Shown one piece after another: positions 22,801-33,000 of a stretch of DNA of 64,000 nt (positions within the stretch are counted from its first letter, which is position 1; each line of letters starts with the position of its first letter). The translations under genes were made by a program, and so were the position numbers. Below the pieces are notes generated by a model. It was not told the DNA's origin. It did no database searches and worked only from the letters and a program-made list of their open reading frames with translations. Source of the stretch: Cephalotus follicularis (taxonomy: Eukaryota > Streptophyta > Magnoliopsida > Oxalidales > Cephalotaceae); assembly GCA_001972305.1 (NCBI GenBank), contig BDDD01000913.1, forward strand, positions 62,001 to 126,000. The letters are read 5' to 3'.

Positions 22801-22929
22801 TCCGAATGTTACTTCTCCTCCTTCCTTTGATTCATACTTGACGAAGAGACTTTTGTCGCCCGTCATATGCTTGGAGCATCCACTATCCAAGTACCATTGT
22901 GTCTTCTTGGATAATGCCTTCAAGCACAC
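19876..22929 (-). pseudogene. pol: Copia pol: protease, integrase, RT, RNase H; one nonsense codon
   Basis: One minus-strand frame with a single TAG near 20425-20427, between CLCARF and ACPKESHLHAVKR. Domains in order: aspartic protease ([14 protein letters not shown], residues about 12-25); integrase zinc-binding ([21 protein letters not shown], about 140-180); integrase core ([19 protein letters not shown], ending [13 protein letters not shown], about 200-320); RT ([27 protein letters not shown], about 565-780); after the stop, RNase H (SYSDVDFGG-type, STTEAEYIAA, HIDIRYHFI) and ADIFTKPL. All catalytic motifs look present. The frame is continuous with gag through two stops (22930-22947). 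Apart from the stops it looks recently active. Confidence 0.93.
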
Positions 22930-22944
22930 CTACAAACATAAATT

Positions 22945-24861
22945 TCAAATTTTTGTTTGAGGTACCCAACAAATCTTGGGTCCTGTAGGGTTAGTCAAAA
23001 TGGTTCCTTTGGAAACCCAACTCCTTTTAATCCTAAAGAAGTTAAAGTCATTCAATGCATTTTGTTTATAAAAGCATGATGTAGAAGTGTGTCCATTATT
23101 ACCACAAATATTGCAAGACACAACTACATTTCTTTTATGCACATTATTTCTTCTATGAAAGCAAGATGAAAATGCATGACCATACTTACCACAATGTGTA
23201 CACATGACATTCATTCTTTTCTTATTAATGGCATTCTTCCTATGATAACATTTTGAAGATGTGTGTCCATGTTTACCACAAAAATTGCATGATCTAATCA
23301 AATTCTTCCTAAACATGACATTCTTTTTATGGAAGCAAGTAAAAGATATGTGTCCAATTTTACCACAATAGTCACACATGGTTTTCTTTTTAATCTTAGC
23401 CTTTTCAACCTTTTCCTTTTCAATTTTCTCCTTCCTATCAAAGAATGTTTGATAAAGCTTAACATTGTTCATTTCCTCATATCCTAGGCCGGCTTTATCA
23501 AAAACACATCTTTGCATCCCAAGGAGATTTTCAAGCTTCTCACTACTATTAGAAAACTTTGAGAAAGTTTTCTTTAAAGCTTCTATTTCCTCCTTGAGAT
23601 TTTTGTTATCCTTTACAAGGTATGCTACTTCATTTTCTAGGAGGTCTACATCAATTTCATTTGAGGTTTCTTCCTTGGCCGATTTTAGTTCATCGTTTTC
23701 ATTTGTTAATGACTTAACCTTTTTCTTTATAGATGCAATCATAGAACTATACTTTTCTACTACTAGAACAAGTTCGTCATATGTTACCTCATCGTTTTGT
23801 TCTTCTTCTTGTTCCTCCAAAGCCATCAACGCTATTTGTGCTACCTCTTCATTTGAGTCTTCATCCGAGCTAGACTCATCACTATCGTCCCAAGTTGTGA
23901 TCATAGCCTTCTTCTTCTTCTTCAAAAGGTCCTTCTTTTTGAGGCGAGGGCAATCACTTTTGTAGTGCCCCGGTTTATTGCACTCGAAGCAAATGATTTC
24001 TTCAAGCTTGCTTGCCTTTCCCTTTTGGCGGAATTTCTTATTTGGCCTTCCACCAAATTTCTTCTTGCTAGCAAGGAACTTTTTGAACCTTCGGGTGATA
24101 AATGCTAGCTCTTCATCATCATCATCACCATCATCCTCGGAATCTTCGGTTTGGGATGATTTTAATTCCACTATCTTCTTCTTCTTCCCCTCATTTTCTT
24201 CATCATCATCCTTCTTTTGCATTGATAGTTCATGAGTCATCAATGACCCAAGAAGATCTTCAAGTGGGAGGACGTTGAGGTTCTTTGCTTCCTCAATTGC
24301 TGTGACCTTTGGCATCCAAGTTCTTGGTAAGCACCTAAGAATTTTTCTCACCATTTCACTGTTAGAATAAGTCTTATCTAAAGCTTGTAATGCATTTATA
24401 ATGTTTGTAAATCTAGAGAACATGGATTTAATATCTTCGTTCTTATTCATAGTAAACATTTCATAATCATGTACAAGCATGCTGATTTTGGCCTCCTTAA
24501 CTTGATTGGTCCCTTCGTATGTGACCTCAAGTCTATCCCACATTTCCTTAGCGGAAACGCAAGATGAAATTCTATCGAAGTCATTAGAAGTTATAGCACA
24601 AATAATGATATGCTTAGCCTTAGCATTTATTTGAACTCTCTTTCTATCATTATCATCATAGAGGTTCCTAGGCTTGGAAACAACATCCCCGTTTTCAAGA
24701 GTGATGGTGGGGAGATTAGGACCATCAACTATGAGGTCCCATAAATTGTAGTCAAGGGATTGGATGAAAATGGTCATCCTAGCTTTCCAATGGCTATAGT
24801 TGTTGCCATCGAAATAATAGGGTTTTGAGATGTTTTGGCTCTCTCCTACGTTTGAGTTCAT
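22945..24861 (-). CDS. gag: Copia gag with five zinc knuckles
   Basis: 638 codons, intact, starting MNSNVGESQNISKPYYFDG. The N-terminal half is the copia capsid region (NNYSHWKARM, ISSCVSAKEMWDRLEVTYEG, ILRCLPRTWMPKVTAIEEA). A basic stretch and a CX2CX4HX4C knuckle (CFECNKPGHYKSDC, about residue 290) follow, then an acidic region and a long coiled coil. Four more knuckles are spaced about 25 residues apart (CDYCGKIGHISFTC, CNFCGKHGHTSSKC, CTHCGKYGHAFSSC, CNICGNNGHTSTSC). It ends TGA at 22945-22947; pol continues in the same frame after another stop 12 bases on. In related elements gag and pol form one frame, so these stops may be mutations or a readthrough device. Confidence 0.9.
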   Translation of the reverse strand: MNSNVGESQNISKPYYFDGNNYSHWKARMTIFIQSLDYNLWDLIVDGPNLPTITLENGDVVSKPRNLYDDNDRKRVQINAKAKHIIICAITSNDFDRISSCVSAKEMWDRLEVTYEGTNQVKEAKISMLVHDYEMFTMNKNEDIKSMFSRFTNIINALQALDKTYSNSEMVRKILRCLPRTWMPKVTAIEEAKNLNVLPLEDLLGSLMTHELSMQKKDDDEENEGKKKKIVELKSSQTEDSEDDGDDDDEELAFITRRFKKFLASKKKFGGRPNKKFRQKGKASKLEEIICFECNKPGHYKSDCPRLKKKDLLKKKKKAMITTWDDSDESSSDEDSNEEVAQIALMALEEQEEEQNDEVTYDELVLVVEKYSSMIASIKKKVKSLTNENDELKSAKEETSNEIDVDLLENEVAYLVKDNKNLKEEIEALKKTFSKFSNSSEKLENLLGMQRCVFDKAGLGYEEMNNVKLYQTFFDRKEKIEKEKVEKAKIKKKTMCDYCGKIGHISFTCFHKKNVMFRKNLIRSCNFCGKHGHTSSKCYHRKNAINKKRMNVMCTHCGKYGHAFSSCFHRRNNVHKRNVVVSCNICGNNGHTSTSCFYKQNALNDFNFFRIKRSWVSKGTILTNPTGPKICWVPQTKI

Positions 24862-24913
24862 TGTCGTCTAAGATCGTTAAAGGCTCTAACAATTAAGAAT
24901 AATAAGCCTACCT

Positions 24914-24924
24914 CTCTGATACCA
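24914..24924 (-). other. Primer binding site of the copia element
   Basis: Minus strand TGGTATCAGAG, matching initiator methionine tRNA, two bases after TTCA, which I take as the LTR end. Confidence 0.88.
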
Positions 24925-24926
24925 AT

Positions 24927-25801
24927 TGAATAAAATTTCACTTTTTTTCACTCCCCTATTACAATCAAAGTAAATTAAGTAGTGTTTTGATCTAATTTTT
25001 TTAAAAGGTTGGATTTTACAAGATAAGTTTGCTCAAATCAGTGAGAACATTTTTTTGCTCAAGATGCAAAATGAAAACTATTTAGATGAGCTTTGGATTT
25101 GAATTTTTTTTGTATGTTTGCTTTGAATGATCTTTGTATTGTATTTTTCTTGTGTTGTTTTTTTCTTCTTTCTTCAAATCATTCGTGTATTTATATCTTT
25201 TTGCCTCATAGTTTTTTTGGGAGTTGTTGGGATTGATTCCATAATGGAATGTCCACTAAAACTCTGTCAGAAACTGTTCTAGCCAACTAAAGCATCGACT
25301 GTCACTTTTAAAGTGCCGACGCTTATGTGACCGTTAGGGATCTGAAATTCAAATTGTCAGCTCAAAGCGCAGGCGTGCAAAGCATTGGGGTCGACCGGCA
25401 CCTCAAAGCGCTGACGCTTAGTCTTGGTTTTTTTCGGTTAGGCCACCTTTAATTCTAGTTGTGTCCACTGGTTTAGACGGCTTTTTTTTTGCACAAAGAG
25501 CAGGCGCTTAGTGCCCAAAGCGCAGACGCTTAGTGTTTTTTTCGCAGACGCTTGAATATGGTTGTCGATGGTTTGGCTATTTCTTCAACTTTTTTTAACG
25601 CTCCACCGGTAGACGCTTAGGCTCTTGTCTCGACTGCCTCTTATTTTTTTGACGCTTTAACCTTGGGCGTCGACGGTCTGACCTGTTATCTGCAGAATTC
25701 TTGCTGTATTGCTCACTTCATGGCTTTCTTGCACATCAAGAAACTTTGTTAAATACAAATATGTTATCATCAAACTTAGGATTGAGACATAAATGTCAAC
25801 A
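24927..25801 (-). repeat. 5' LTR of the copia element
   Basis: Minus strand TGTTGACATTTATG to TTTTATTCA, 875 bp. The end was set by its spacing to the primer site. It contains the GCGTCGACG motif cluster, and eleven of the lattice T7 runs overwrite it. Confidence 0.85.
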
Positions 25802-26425
25802 ATGTATATGAACATCGGATCTCTGTTATGAAATTTTGAAATCGGATAAAGCAATGAATTATGTTATTTGAAAATCTTGGTGTTTGATAACTGTTTTAGA
25901 CAAATATTCTGTTTTACTTTATGCGACAATATTTTTGTCTCGTTTTTCATGAGATACACGATATTTAAAAGTTCATGTATTTTCTGTCTCTTAAATTATC
26001 ATTTATTGTTTTATGTTTCTTTATCCATACTGAGGTTTGCTTAGCCGTGTTTTGTTTTCTGTGCGGTAGGTTTTCAAGAGCATCATGGGAATGTGTGAGA
26101 GAAATGTCACTCTATGTTGGAGGATCACCTAGTTGTTTGGTCCGTTTATGTTTTTGTTGTCTTACGGTCATGTTAGGGCTTGTCTTTTGTACAATGTCAT
26201 GCTTTTCAGTTTTTGACTTCAGATTATGATTTCAGATTGTGGTTTTAGATTCAGAATATGTTAAAGTTTTTTTTTTGGCTTATGTTTCAGATTATGATAT
26301 GTTAAAGGAATATGTTTCAGACCACCACGTATTTTGAATAAAAATGAGTTTATGCTTTTAGTTCATGTTTTGTTTAAGTTATGTATTATGACCTGTAAGG
26401 GCTCCCACCGTTCGAGGGTGTTACA
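25802..26425 (+). repeat. 3' LTR of the gag-only Ty3 element, second part
   Basis: Resumes at ATGTATATGAACATCGGATC and runs to GAGGGTGTTACA, collinear with about 12379-13003 of the 5' LTR. The target duplication TATGA follows at 26426-26430. Confidence 0.9.
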
Positions 26426-28191
26426 TATGATGAGCTGAAGACATGAGATGAGATGATATATAGAAGTTTTTGCACGTATACTCCCCGGACGAGGGTAGGG
26501 GAGTGTGCAGTGTAGTAGACTCCCTGGGTGAGTGTAGGGAAGTGTGCAGTGTAGTACACTCCCCGGGAAAGGGTAGGGGTGCGTGCTACATTGAGGCCTG
26601 TAATGGGCTGATATGGTTTGATGAGATATATTGCCTATGTGGATATAACCTGTGAGGCTGGTCTGATGATTTTTTTTGTCTGTGTGGCTAGTCTGATCAA
26701 GTATAGAGCCTGTGTGGCTAGTCTTTTTTTGTTCTGATGAGATATATTTTCTGTGTGGCTACAACCTGTGTGGCTAGTTTTTTTAAGTACAGAGCCTGCG
26801 TGCCTAGTCTGATGAAGTACAGAGCCTGTATTTTTTTTCTAATGAAGTACAGAGCCAGTGTGGCTAGTCTGATGAAGTACAGAGCTTTTTTTGCTAGACT
26901 GATGAAGTACAGAGCCTGTGTGGCTAGTCTGATGAAGTATTTTTTTTGTGTGGCTGGTGTGATGATATACAGCTAGAGCGGCTCGTCAGAGGATTTTTTT
27001 CCCGTGCGGCTAGTCAGAGGAGATACGACCTGTGTGGCTGGTCAGAGGAGATATAGCCTGTGTGGCTGGTTGGATGATATGCAGCCTATGTGGCTGGTCT
27101 GATGATACGCAGCCTATGTGACTGGTTTATTAATCTAGAGCCTATGTGGCTACTCTGCACAGATGATATGAGGATGATGATGTGTGATGATGATATGATA
27201 TATGATTATGGCGTCCCCAGATATTATGATCTTTTGGGCACATTCTTTGATCACCTTCGCAAACTCTAATGTTATTATGTGCTTTGATATTGTCGTGGAT
27301 GCGGAGCTCTTATTGGTGCATGGAGTTTAATCAGTAGCAATAGGGAATGATTCGCCCCCCTTCACTTCATCATCTGGACTAGTCCTCTTTTCTCTATATT
27401 ACGGTAGAGGTAACAAATGGCAAGCTACTTGATCCACTATCCCTGAAATAGTTGGGTCGACAGAGGCAGACCACGGGCATGGACATCATTCGCTGATAGT
27501 TAAGGCTAGTTCCACATGCATGCATTGGGTATGTGGTATTTCGATTTTGAATTGTTAATATATTTTCAACAGATAAGCTATATATGGCTAAAATGATCAT
27601 GACGACCATGTAAAGAGATTTACGCTAGTGAAACCTCAAGCGTGCTTGAGGTAGTGGACGTAGGCACAGTTGGGCCGAACCATTATAAGTCTTTGTCTCA
27701 ATCTGTAACTCTCTTCTCTCTTGATTATTTTAATTTATTTGAGTATTACATATGATGAATATGGATTTAATGAACTGATTCCTCCTTCGGGAGTGTGGAA
27801 ATATAAATTGTGTTTTAAACTGCAAGTTTTAGCAATAGTTTTGCTAAGGCAGAGCTTGAACATGTGAGGGCAGAGCTCCAAATGCCGGAATAGACCTTGG
27901 AGGGAGAGGCCAGAGGAAGGGGACATAGCTCAAGACTCGAAGCTAGGCCTTGATGTATAAAGGCAGACCTCAAGGGCAGGGGTCAGACCTTGGAGCAAAG
28001 AAGCTAAGAAGAGCTGTAGAAGCTAAGCCAGACCTCGGCGCTTTGCGCCCGTTTCTCTTCAAACATGTTGTTTACCATTATAGTTATAATGGAGGTTATG
28101 GGTATGGATTAAGTCAGGAAGAAATAAGATTAAGTTTTAATTAGCACGGCTCGTCCGGTGGGATTATGGATTTGTGGGACAGATCGTGTCA
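26426..28191 (+). mobile_element. Element Q 5' LTR, segment 3
   Basis: Collinear with about 30712-32455 of Q's 3' LTR, ending GGGACAGATCGTGTCA. It includes the 30-bp minisatellite, a GATTCCTCCTTCGGGAGTG block near 27778 and a purine-rich GGCAGAGCT stretch near 27850-28030. A primer site follows. Confidence 0.88.
26650..27160 (+). repeat. 30-bp minisatellite in Q's 5' LTR
   Basis: Tandem units of AGAGCCTGTGTGGCTAGTCT plus GATGAAGTAC, in perfect 30-bp register over 26791-26940, degrading on both sides. Seven T7 lattice runs cut it at 54-bp spacing, which is not a multiple of 30. Long open frames here are repeat artefacts. Confidence 0.92.
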
Positions 28192-28196
28192 GTTTT

Positions 28197-28206
28197 TGTA
28201 TCAGAG
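28197..28206 (+). other. Primer binding site of element Q
   Basis: TGTATCAGAG, initiator methionine type with one base missing, five bases after the LTR end. Confidence 0.7.
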
Positions 28207-28429
28207 TGAAGGTTTGGGATTCCATGGGATATGGTGAATGGTGACATCTTGTGATTGCATGCAAAAGAAATGATGCCCCGTGGTTGTGAAGGAGAATGTG
28301 GTTGACCCTGAGATACAGGAGCAGGAGTCTCAGTCAGCGGCAGTTGCAGATAATCGAGCAGCGTAGTCTACTGCTTGTATGTTACCACCACCTCCTTCAG
28401 TAGCTGCAGGTGCACTTAGGAGCTATAGT

Positions 28430-28945
28430 TTTCGATGAGACAGGAGATCCTGTAGATACAGATGCATGGTTGAGCTGTCTAAAGCAGATATTGAGCATAT
28501 TAGAATTACCGAATATTCCAGAGTTCGGCATGCATTTTTCCTGATGGAAGAGGGTGTCCTTCATTGGTGGGAGGTCCTCAAGGCTAGATATGAGAATCCA
28601 GCAGAGATTTCATGGAGGTGTTTAGATGAAAGTTTCATCAGCACTTCTTCCTCCCATATATGTCCAGGAGGGATGGAGAGAGTTCATCCATCTGCGTCAA
28701 AGTAGTATGACAATGACGCAGTATGAATACAGATTTATGGAGTTATTTCATTAGACTCCCACTCTAGTAGCAGATCTGGTATAGAGGTGCCAGAAATTCT
28801 AGATGGACTAAGACTATGGAGACCCCTGCCAGTCAGTAGATCCGCTCATGGAGAAAGCCGTAGACTAACCATATCAGAGAGACGCAGATTTATAGATGTG
28901 GCCTGGTGGGACACATCATGAGAGATTTCCCATAACCGCCACCCA
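28430..28945 (+). pseudogene. Decayed Ty3 gag of element Q
   Basis: Capsid-like fragments occur in more than one frame: DTDAWLSCLKQILSIL, then FFLMEEGVLHWWEVLKARY with the tryptophan pair typical of Ty3 gag. A zinc-knuckle relic near 28885-28935 (YRCGLVGHIMRDFP) has lost its first and last cysteines. Several frameshifts and stops. No protease, RT or integrase follows before the 3' LTR, so Q is also gag-only. Confidence 0.75.
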
Positions 28946-29196
28946 GTTCAGCAATGACACCAGGACTAGCACCTGTTGACAGACAGACCTTGGGCAAAAG
29001 GGTAGTACATGCAAGGCAACAGTTAGGCGTGCTAAGGACCAGACCTACGGCACCACAGGGTAGTACCTCCAGAGCTGGTAGTAGCAGGCAGTCAGGTAGA
29101 CCTACGGCTACTACCAGAGTTATGCCTTGATCAAAGATGAGACCCCGGTAACTCCTGATGTGATAGTGGGTATGTGAAATTTGAGGACAAAATTCC
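28946..29196 (+). other. Remaining non-coding internal sequence of Q
   Basis: Between the knuckle relic and the polypurine tract. It probably holds a scrap of 3' gag or protease leader; no motif is recognised. Confidence 0.5.
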
Positions 29197-29210
29197 AAAA
29201 AGGGGCGATA
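29197..29210 (+). other. Polypurine tract of element Q
   Basis: AAAAAGGGGCGATA just before the LTR start TGTAATACCCCG. The GAGGACAAAATTCC leader upstream is typical of chromovirus 3' ends. Confidence 0.8.
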
Positions 29211-29211
29211 C

Positions 29212-32200
29212 TGTAATACCCCGTATCTCTTCAAGGTGGCTCCTCCCTGTTTGAGTTAGGGCTCTGTCTCTTCCGTTAGAGCCACCATAGTTCTGGATAT
29301 GAATCTCCTGGTTTGTTGTGAAAGTTATACGGGTATGATCCTGTTTATTTCCTATGGGTTGTTGACGATCCCTCGATTTTTGCCATTATGTATTTTCCTG
29401 AAAGTTTCGTTGCTAGTTGCCTCTCTGGTAGTTATCCGATCTTGGTGCTGAAGTCAGGGGACCAAGTGATGCATAGATGTTCAGACATAATCTTAGCAGG
29501 TGACGTCGTTGTGGGGTCAGATTTGAGTTGCGTTGGCTAATTCATCAGCTTCAGGTTGTGATGCACTGCATAAATTATTGCGGAGCAGACCAGGGCAAAG
29601 CAGAGCAGAGCAGATCAAACCAGGGCATAGCAGACCAGACCATAGCAGAGCAGACCTGGTCTAGGTTGAGCAGACTAGGATAAGCAGAGCTGGTTGAGCA
29701 GACTTGGGAATAGCCAGGAGCCGACCAAGAAGTTTCTAGTAAGCAAGCTTGGGCCAGGACCTGTTTTATTAAAGCCCAAAACTTTGGCCCATTATCTTTC
29801 AAATTCTCCAGAATTCTAGAAGACTCTTTACACTCATATAAATATACAGATGGTAGGAAAATTTAGAGAGGAAGGAAGGTGACAAGCCTTTTTTCATTCT
29901 TGTGTTGGCCAAATTCCACCTTCTCCAGTTCTCCTTATTCTCTTGGCCGAAGTTTCATCATCAAAGAGGCAAGCATATAAGTAGATTTTCTTCCATTATT
30001 CTAACTTGGATCCAGTAGCCGATCCAGAGCATCCAAAAGGATAGTATGTGGTAGTGGACTGCAGCAAATCTATGAGTGGGACATTCCATTCTCATCTTTC
30101 ATGATCATTAAGACTTATACATATGACTTATGTTGAGCAAGTTCTTGATTGGGATGTGATACACGAGTACATGAGTGCTTGGGCTTTGAGTATCGAGGTA
30201 ACCTTGCCTTGATATGTATCATTTTACTTATGATATCGTACTTTATACCTTGATGCTGGTACTCTGTGACATGTCACATAAGATAACATACCGGTTGAAG
30301 GTGAGGTGTACGTACGATGCTCAACTCTCTTTAGTAGACCCATTGTCTATGATGGAGTGCTATGTGGGAACTGCCGTCGGGAATCCATAGCCTGGATCTG
30401 CAGCATACCGTTGGTCTATGATGGTATGCTGAGTGTGAGTGTAGCGGAAGCTCCGTTCCTCACCTATCGAATCGTGTTTGGTTATCTGGTAACATGATTA
30501 GCTTGTCGGCGAGGGCCACGGTTCGTGCGTTGAATACGTCGACCCCTCGTGCGAGGTACAGTTGTGATGGATTAGCCTCTTCGCAAGGGCTAGGGTTCAT
30601 GCGATGATACGCCGGCCCCTCATGAGAGGTATGGTTATCGGACGAGATTGAGATATTATTGCCTAAGCTTAGGCATACTCTGCACCGATGCATGAGGATG
30701 ATGATATATGATGAGTTCATGACATGAGATGAGATGATATAGAGATGTTTTTGCACGTAGACTCCCTGGGTAATTTTTTTGTAGTGTGCAGGGTAGTAGA
30801 CTCACCGGGCAAGGGTAGGGGAGTGTGCAGCATAGTAGACTCCCTGGGCGAGGGTAGGGAAGCGTGCAATGTAATAGACTCCTCGGCGAGGGTAGGGGAG
30901 CGTGCTACGTTGAGGCCTATAATGGGCTGATATGGTTTTTTTAGATATATTGCCTGTGTGGCTACTCTGATGAGATAGATTACTTTTGTTTTTTTTGTCT
31001 GTGTGTCTAGTCTGATGAAGTACAGAGCTTGTGTAACTAGTCTTTTTTTTTACAGAACCTGTGTGGCTAGTCTGATGAAGTACAGAACTTGTGTGGCTTT
31101 TTTTATGAAGTACAGAGCATGTGTGGCTAGACTGAAGAAGTACAGAGCCTGTTTTTTTAGTCTGATGAAGTACAGAGCATATGCGGCTAGTCTGATGAAG
31201 TACAGTTTTTTTGTGGCTAGTCTGACGATATACAGCCAGAGCGGCTAGTCAGAGGAGATTTTTTTTGTGTGGCTAGTCAAAGGAGATACAGCCTATACGG
31301 CTAGTCAGAGGAGTTTTTTTCTGTGTGGCTAGTCGGATGATATGCAGCTTGTGTGGCTGGTCTGATGTTTTTTTGCCTGTGTGGCTGGTTTATTGATACA
31401 GAGCCTATGTGGCTACTCTACACGGATGATATAAGGATAATGATGTGTGATGATAATATGATATATGATTATGGCGTCCCAAGATATTATGATCTTTTGG
31501 GCACATTCTTTGATCACCTTCGCAAACTCTAATGTTATTATGTGCTTTGATATTATCATGGATACGAAGCTCTTATCGGTGTATGGAGTTTAATCAGTAG
31601 CAATAGGGAATGAGTCGTCCCCGTTCACTTCATCATCTGGACTAGTCTTCTCTTCTCTATATTACGATAGAGGTAGCATATGGCAAGCTATTTGATCCAC
31701 CAGCCCTGAAACAGTTGGGTCGATAGAGGCAGACCGCTGGTATGGACATCATTCGCTGGTAGTTCAGGCCAGTTCCACATGCCTACATTGTGTATGTGCT
31801 ATTTCGATTTTGCATTGTGAATATATTTTGAACATATAAGCTATATATGGCTAAAATGATCATGACATCCATGTAAAGAGCTTTACGCTAGTGAAACCTC
31901 ATGGGTGCTTGAGGAAGTGGACGAAGGCACAGTTGGGCCGAACCACTATAAGTCTTTGTCTCAATCTCTAACTCCCTTATCTCTTGATTATTTTAATTTA
32001 TTTGAGTATTGCATATGATGAATATGGATTTAATGAACTGATTCCTCATTTCGGAGTGTGGAAATATAAATTGTGATTTAAACTGCAAGTTTTAGCAACA
32101 CTTCTGCTAAGGCAGAGCTTGAACAAGTGAGGGCAGAGCTCCAAATGCCAGAGCATACCTCGGAGGGAGAGGCCAGAGGAAGAGAACATAGCTCAAGACT

Positions 32201-32455
32201 CGAAGCCAAACCTCGATGTATAAAGGTAGACCTCAAGGGCAGGGGTCAGACCTTTGGAGCAAAGAAGCTAAGAAGAGCTGTGGAAGCTAAGGCAGACCTC
32301 GGCGCTTTGCGCCCGTTTCTCTTCAAACACACTGTTTACCATTATAGTTATAATGGAGGTCAAGGGTATGGATTAAGTTAGGAAGAAATAGGATTAAGTT
32401 TTAATTAGCACGGCTCATCCAATGAGATTATGGATTTGTGGGACGGGTTGTGTTA
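29212..32455 (+). repeat. 3' LTR of element Q, uninterrupted
   Basis: A 3.2-kb LTR from TGTAATACCCCGTATCTC to GGGTTGTGTTA. It carries the complete series of modules that the 5' copy has in pieces. It shows the empty target sites of the CACTA element (about 30235-30250) and of the gag-only Ty3 element (about 30705-30715). No gene. Confidence 0.92.
30930..31400 (+). repeat. 30-bp minisatellite in Q's 3' LTR
   Basis: Same unit as in the 5' LTR (GATGAAGTACAGAGCCTGTG plus TGGCTAGTCT). Nine T7 lattice runs from 30936 to 31368 overwrite it. Confidence 0.92.
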
Positions 32456-33000
32456 GTTAACCCCAAAAAGGCCCAATTGGACAAGCCCATATTATTCCCA
32501 ATTACCCAACACTATCTAAGGGCACAATGCAGGGTGGGCTTATTCACATCTCGGAATATTACACATTACACCATGTCAAGACAAATTGAACAGGGGCACA
32601 TTAGACATTTCACGCTGGCTACAGTAAGGCTATAAAAGGTAATTCCTATCCTTCTCCCAAGGATTCCAACTTTTACCCTGACTCTGATCCCAAGGATCCG
32701 TTGACGTATTAGTACGCCTACTAACCCTTGCCAGTCAGACAACTTATCCAACTTGTGCCCGATCTTCTCAAAAACCATGAATGTTGACTTAGGCATCGGA
32801 GTGTAACCCCGAGGATAGGCCCTGGGCTACACTCTGACCATTTATTTTTGCTCTTTCGAAGATCTGACCCATCCCTTGTCCCAAGCTTGCCAGTTCAGTC
32901 GAGAAGGGAGATATAAATCTATTGTTGCTGAATTCACACCGCATAACGTGCTCATGGGGTGTTGCTCTTTTCGTTGTTTAAATATGCTTCTTTTTAGTGT
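32456..33000 (+). mobile_element. Fragment resembling an LTR promoter and leader
   Basis: Contains TATAAAAGG at 32631-32639. About 160 bases later GACTTAGGCATCGGAGTG echoes AACTTGAGCATCGGAGTG of the Tat LTR at about 39154. No partner LTR, primer site or ORF is seen. Identity is tentative. Confidence 0.45.
32631..32639 (+). promoter_or_regulatory. Candidate TATA box
   Basis: TATAAAAGG in a GC-balanced LTR-like context. No transcript evidence is available from sequence. Confidence 0.4.

Larger units (their letters stand above)
16696..25801 (-). mobile_element. SIRE-type Ty1/copia retrotransposon with an extra 3' ORF
   Basis: Read on the minus strand: 5' LTR 24927-25801, primer site, gag, protease-integrase-RT-RNase H, a spacer, an extra sense ORF, a polypurine tract and a 3' LTR. 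The order integrase before RT defines copia; the length and extra ORF fit SIRE/Maximus. The coding frame is damaged by only a few stops. The outer end of the 3' LTR is missing together with about 13 bp of target (TGCAATTGTTTAT in the 5' LTR of the host element), so no target duplication is visible. Confidence 0.9.
10173..26425 (+). mobile_element. Gag-only Ty3/gypsy element with a nested copia
   Basis: Flanked by TATGA on both sides (10168-10172 and 26426-26430). The empty site is preserved in the sister LTR of Q at about 30705-30715. Both LTRs start TGTAATAC and end GGTGTTACA. Between them lie a methionine-initiator primer site, a chromovirus-type gag with three stops, a protease scrap and a polypurine tract; RT, RNase H and integrase are absent. 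The internal domain is only 1517 bp, so this is a TR-GAG-like non-autonomous element. Its 3' LTR is split by the copia element at 16696-25801. Confidence 0.93.

Noticed and set aside
23465-24235. Plus-strand serine-rich open frames
   Set aside because: They are the antisense of the intact copia gag.
16701-25806. Copia borders set at TGGATTTTAC with a 5-bp duplication
   Set aside because: The flanks AAGGT and ATGTA do not match. The primer site shows the LTR runs on to 24927, so the left border is a deletion.
26737-31248. Repetitive open frames in the 30-bp minisatellites
   Set aside because: A 30-bp unit without stops stays open by construction, and part of the reading is created by the T7 overwrites.
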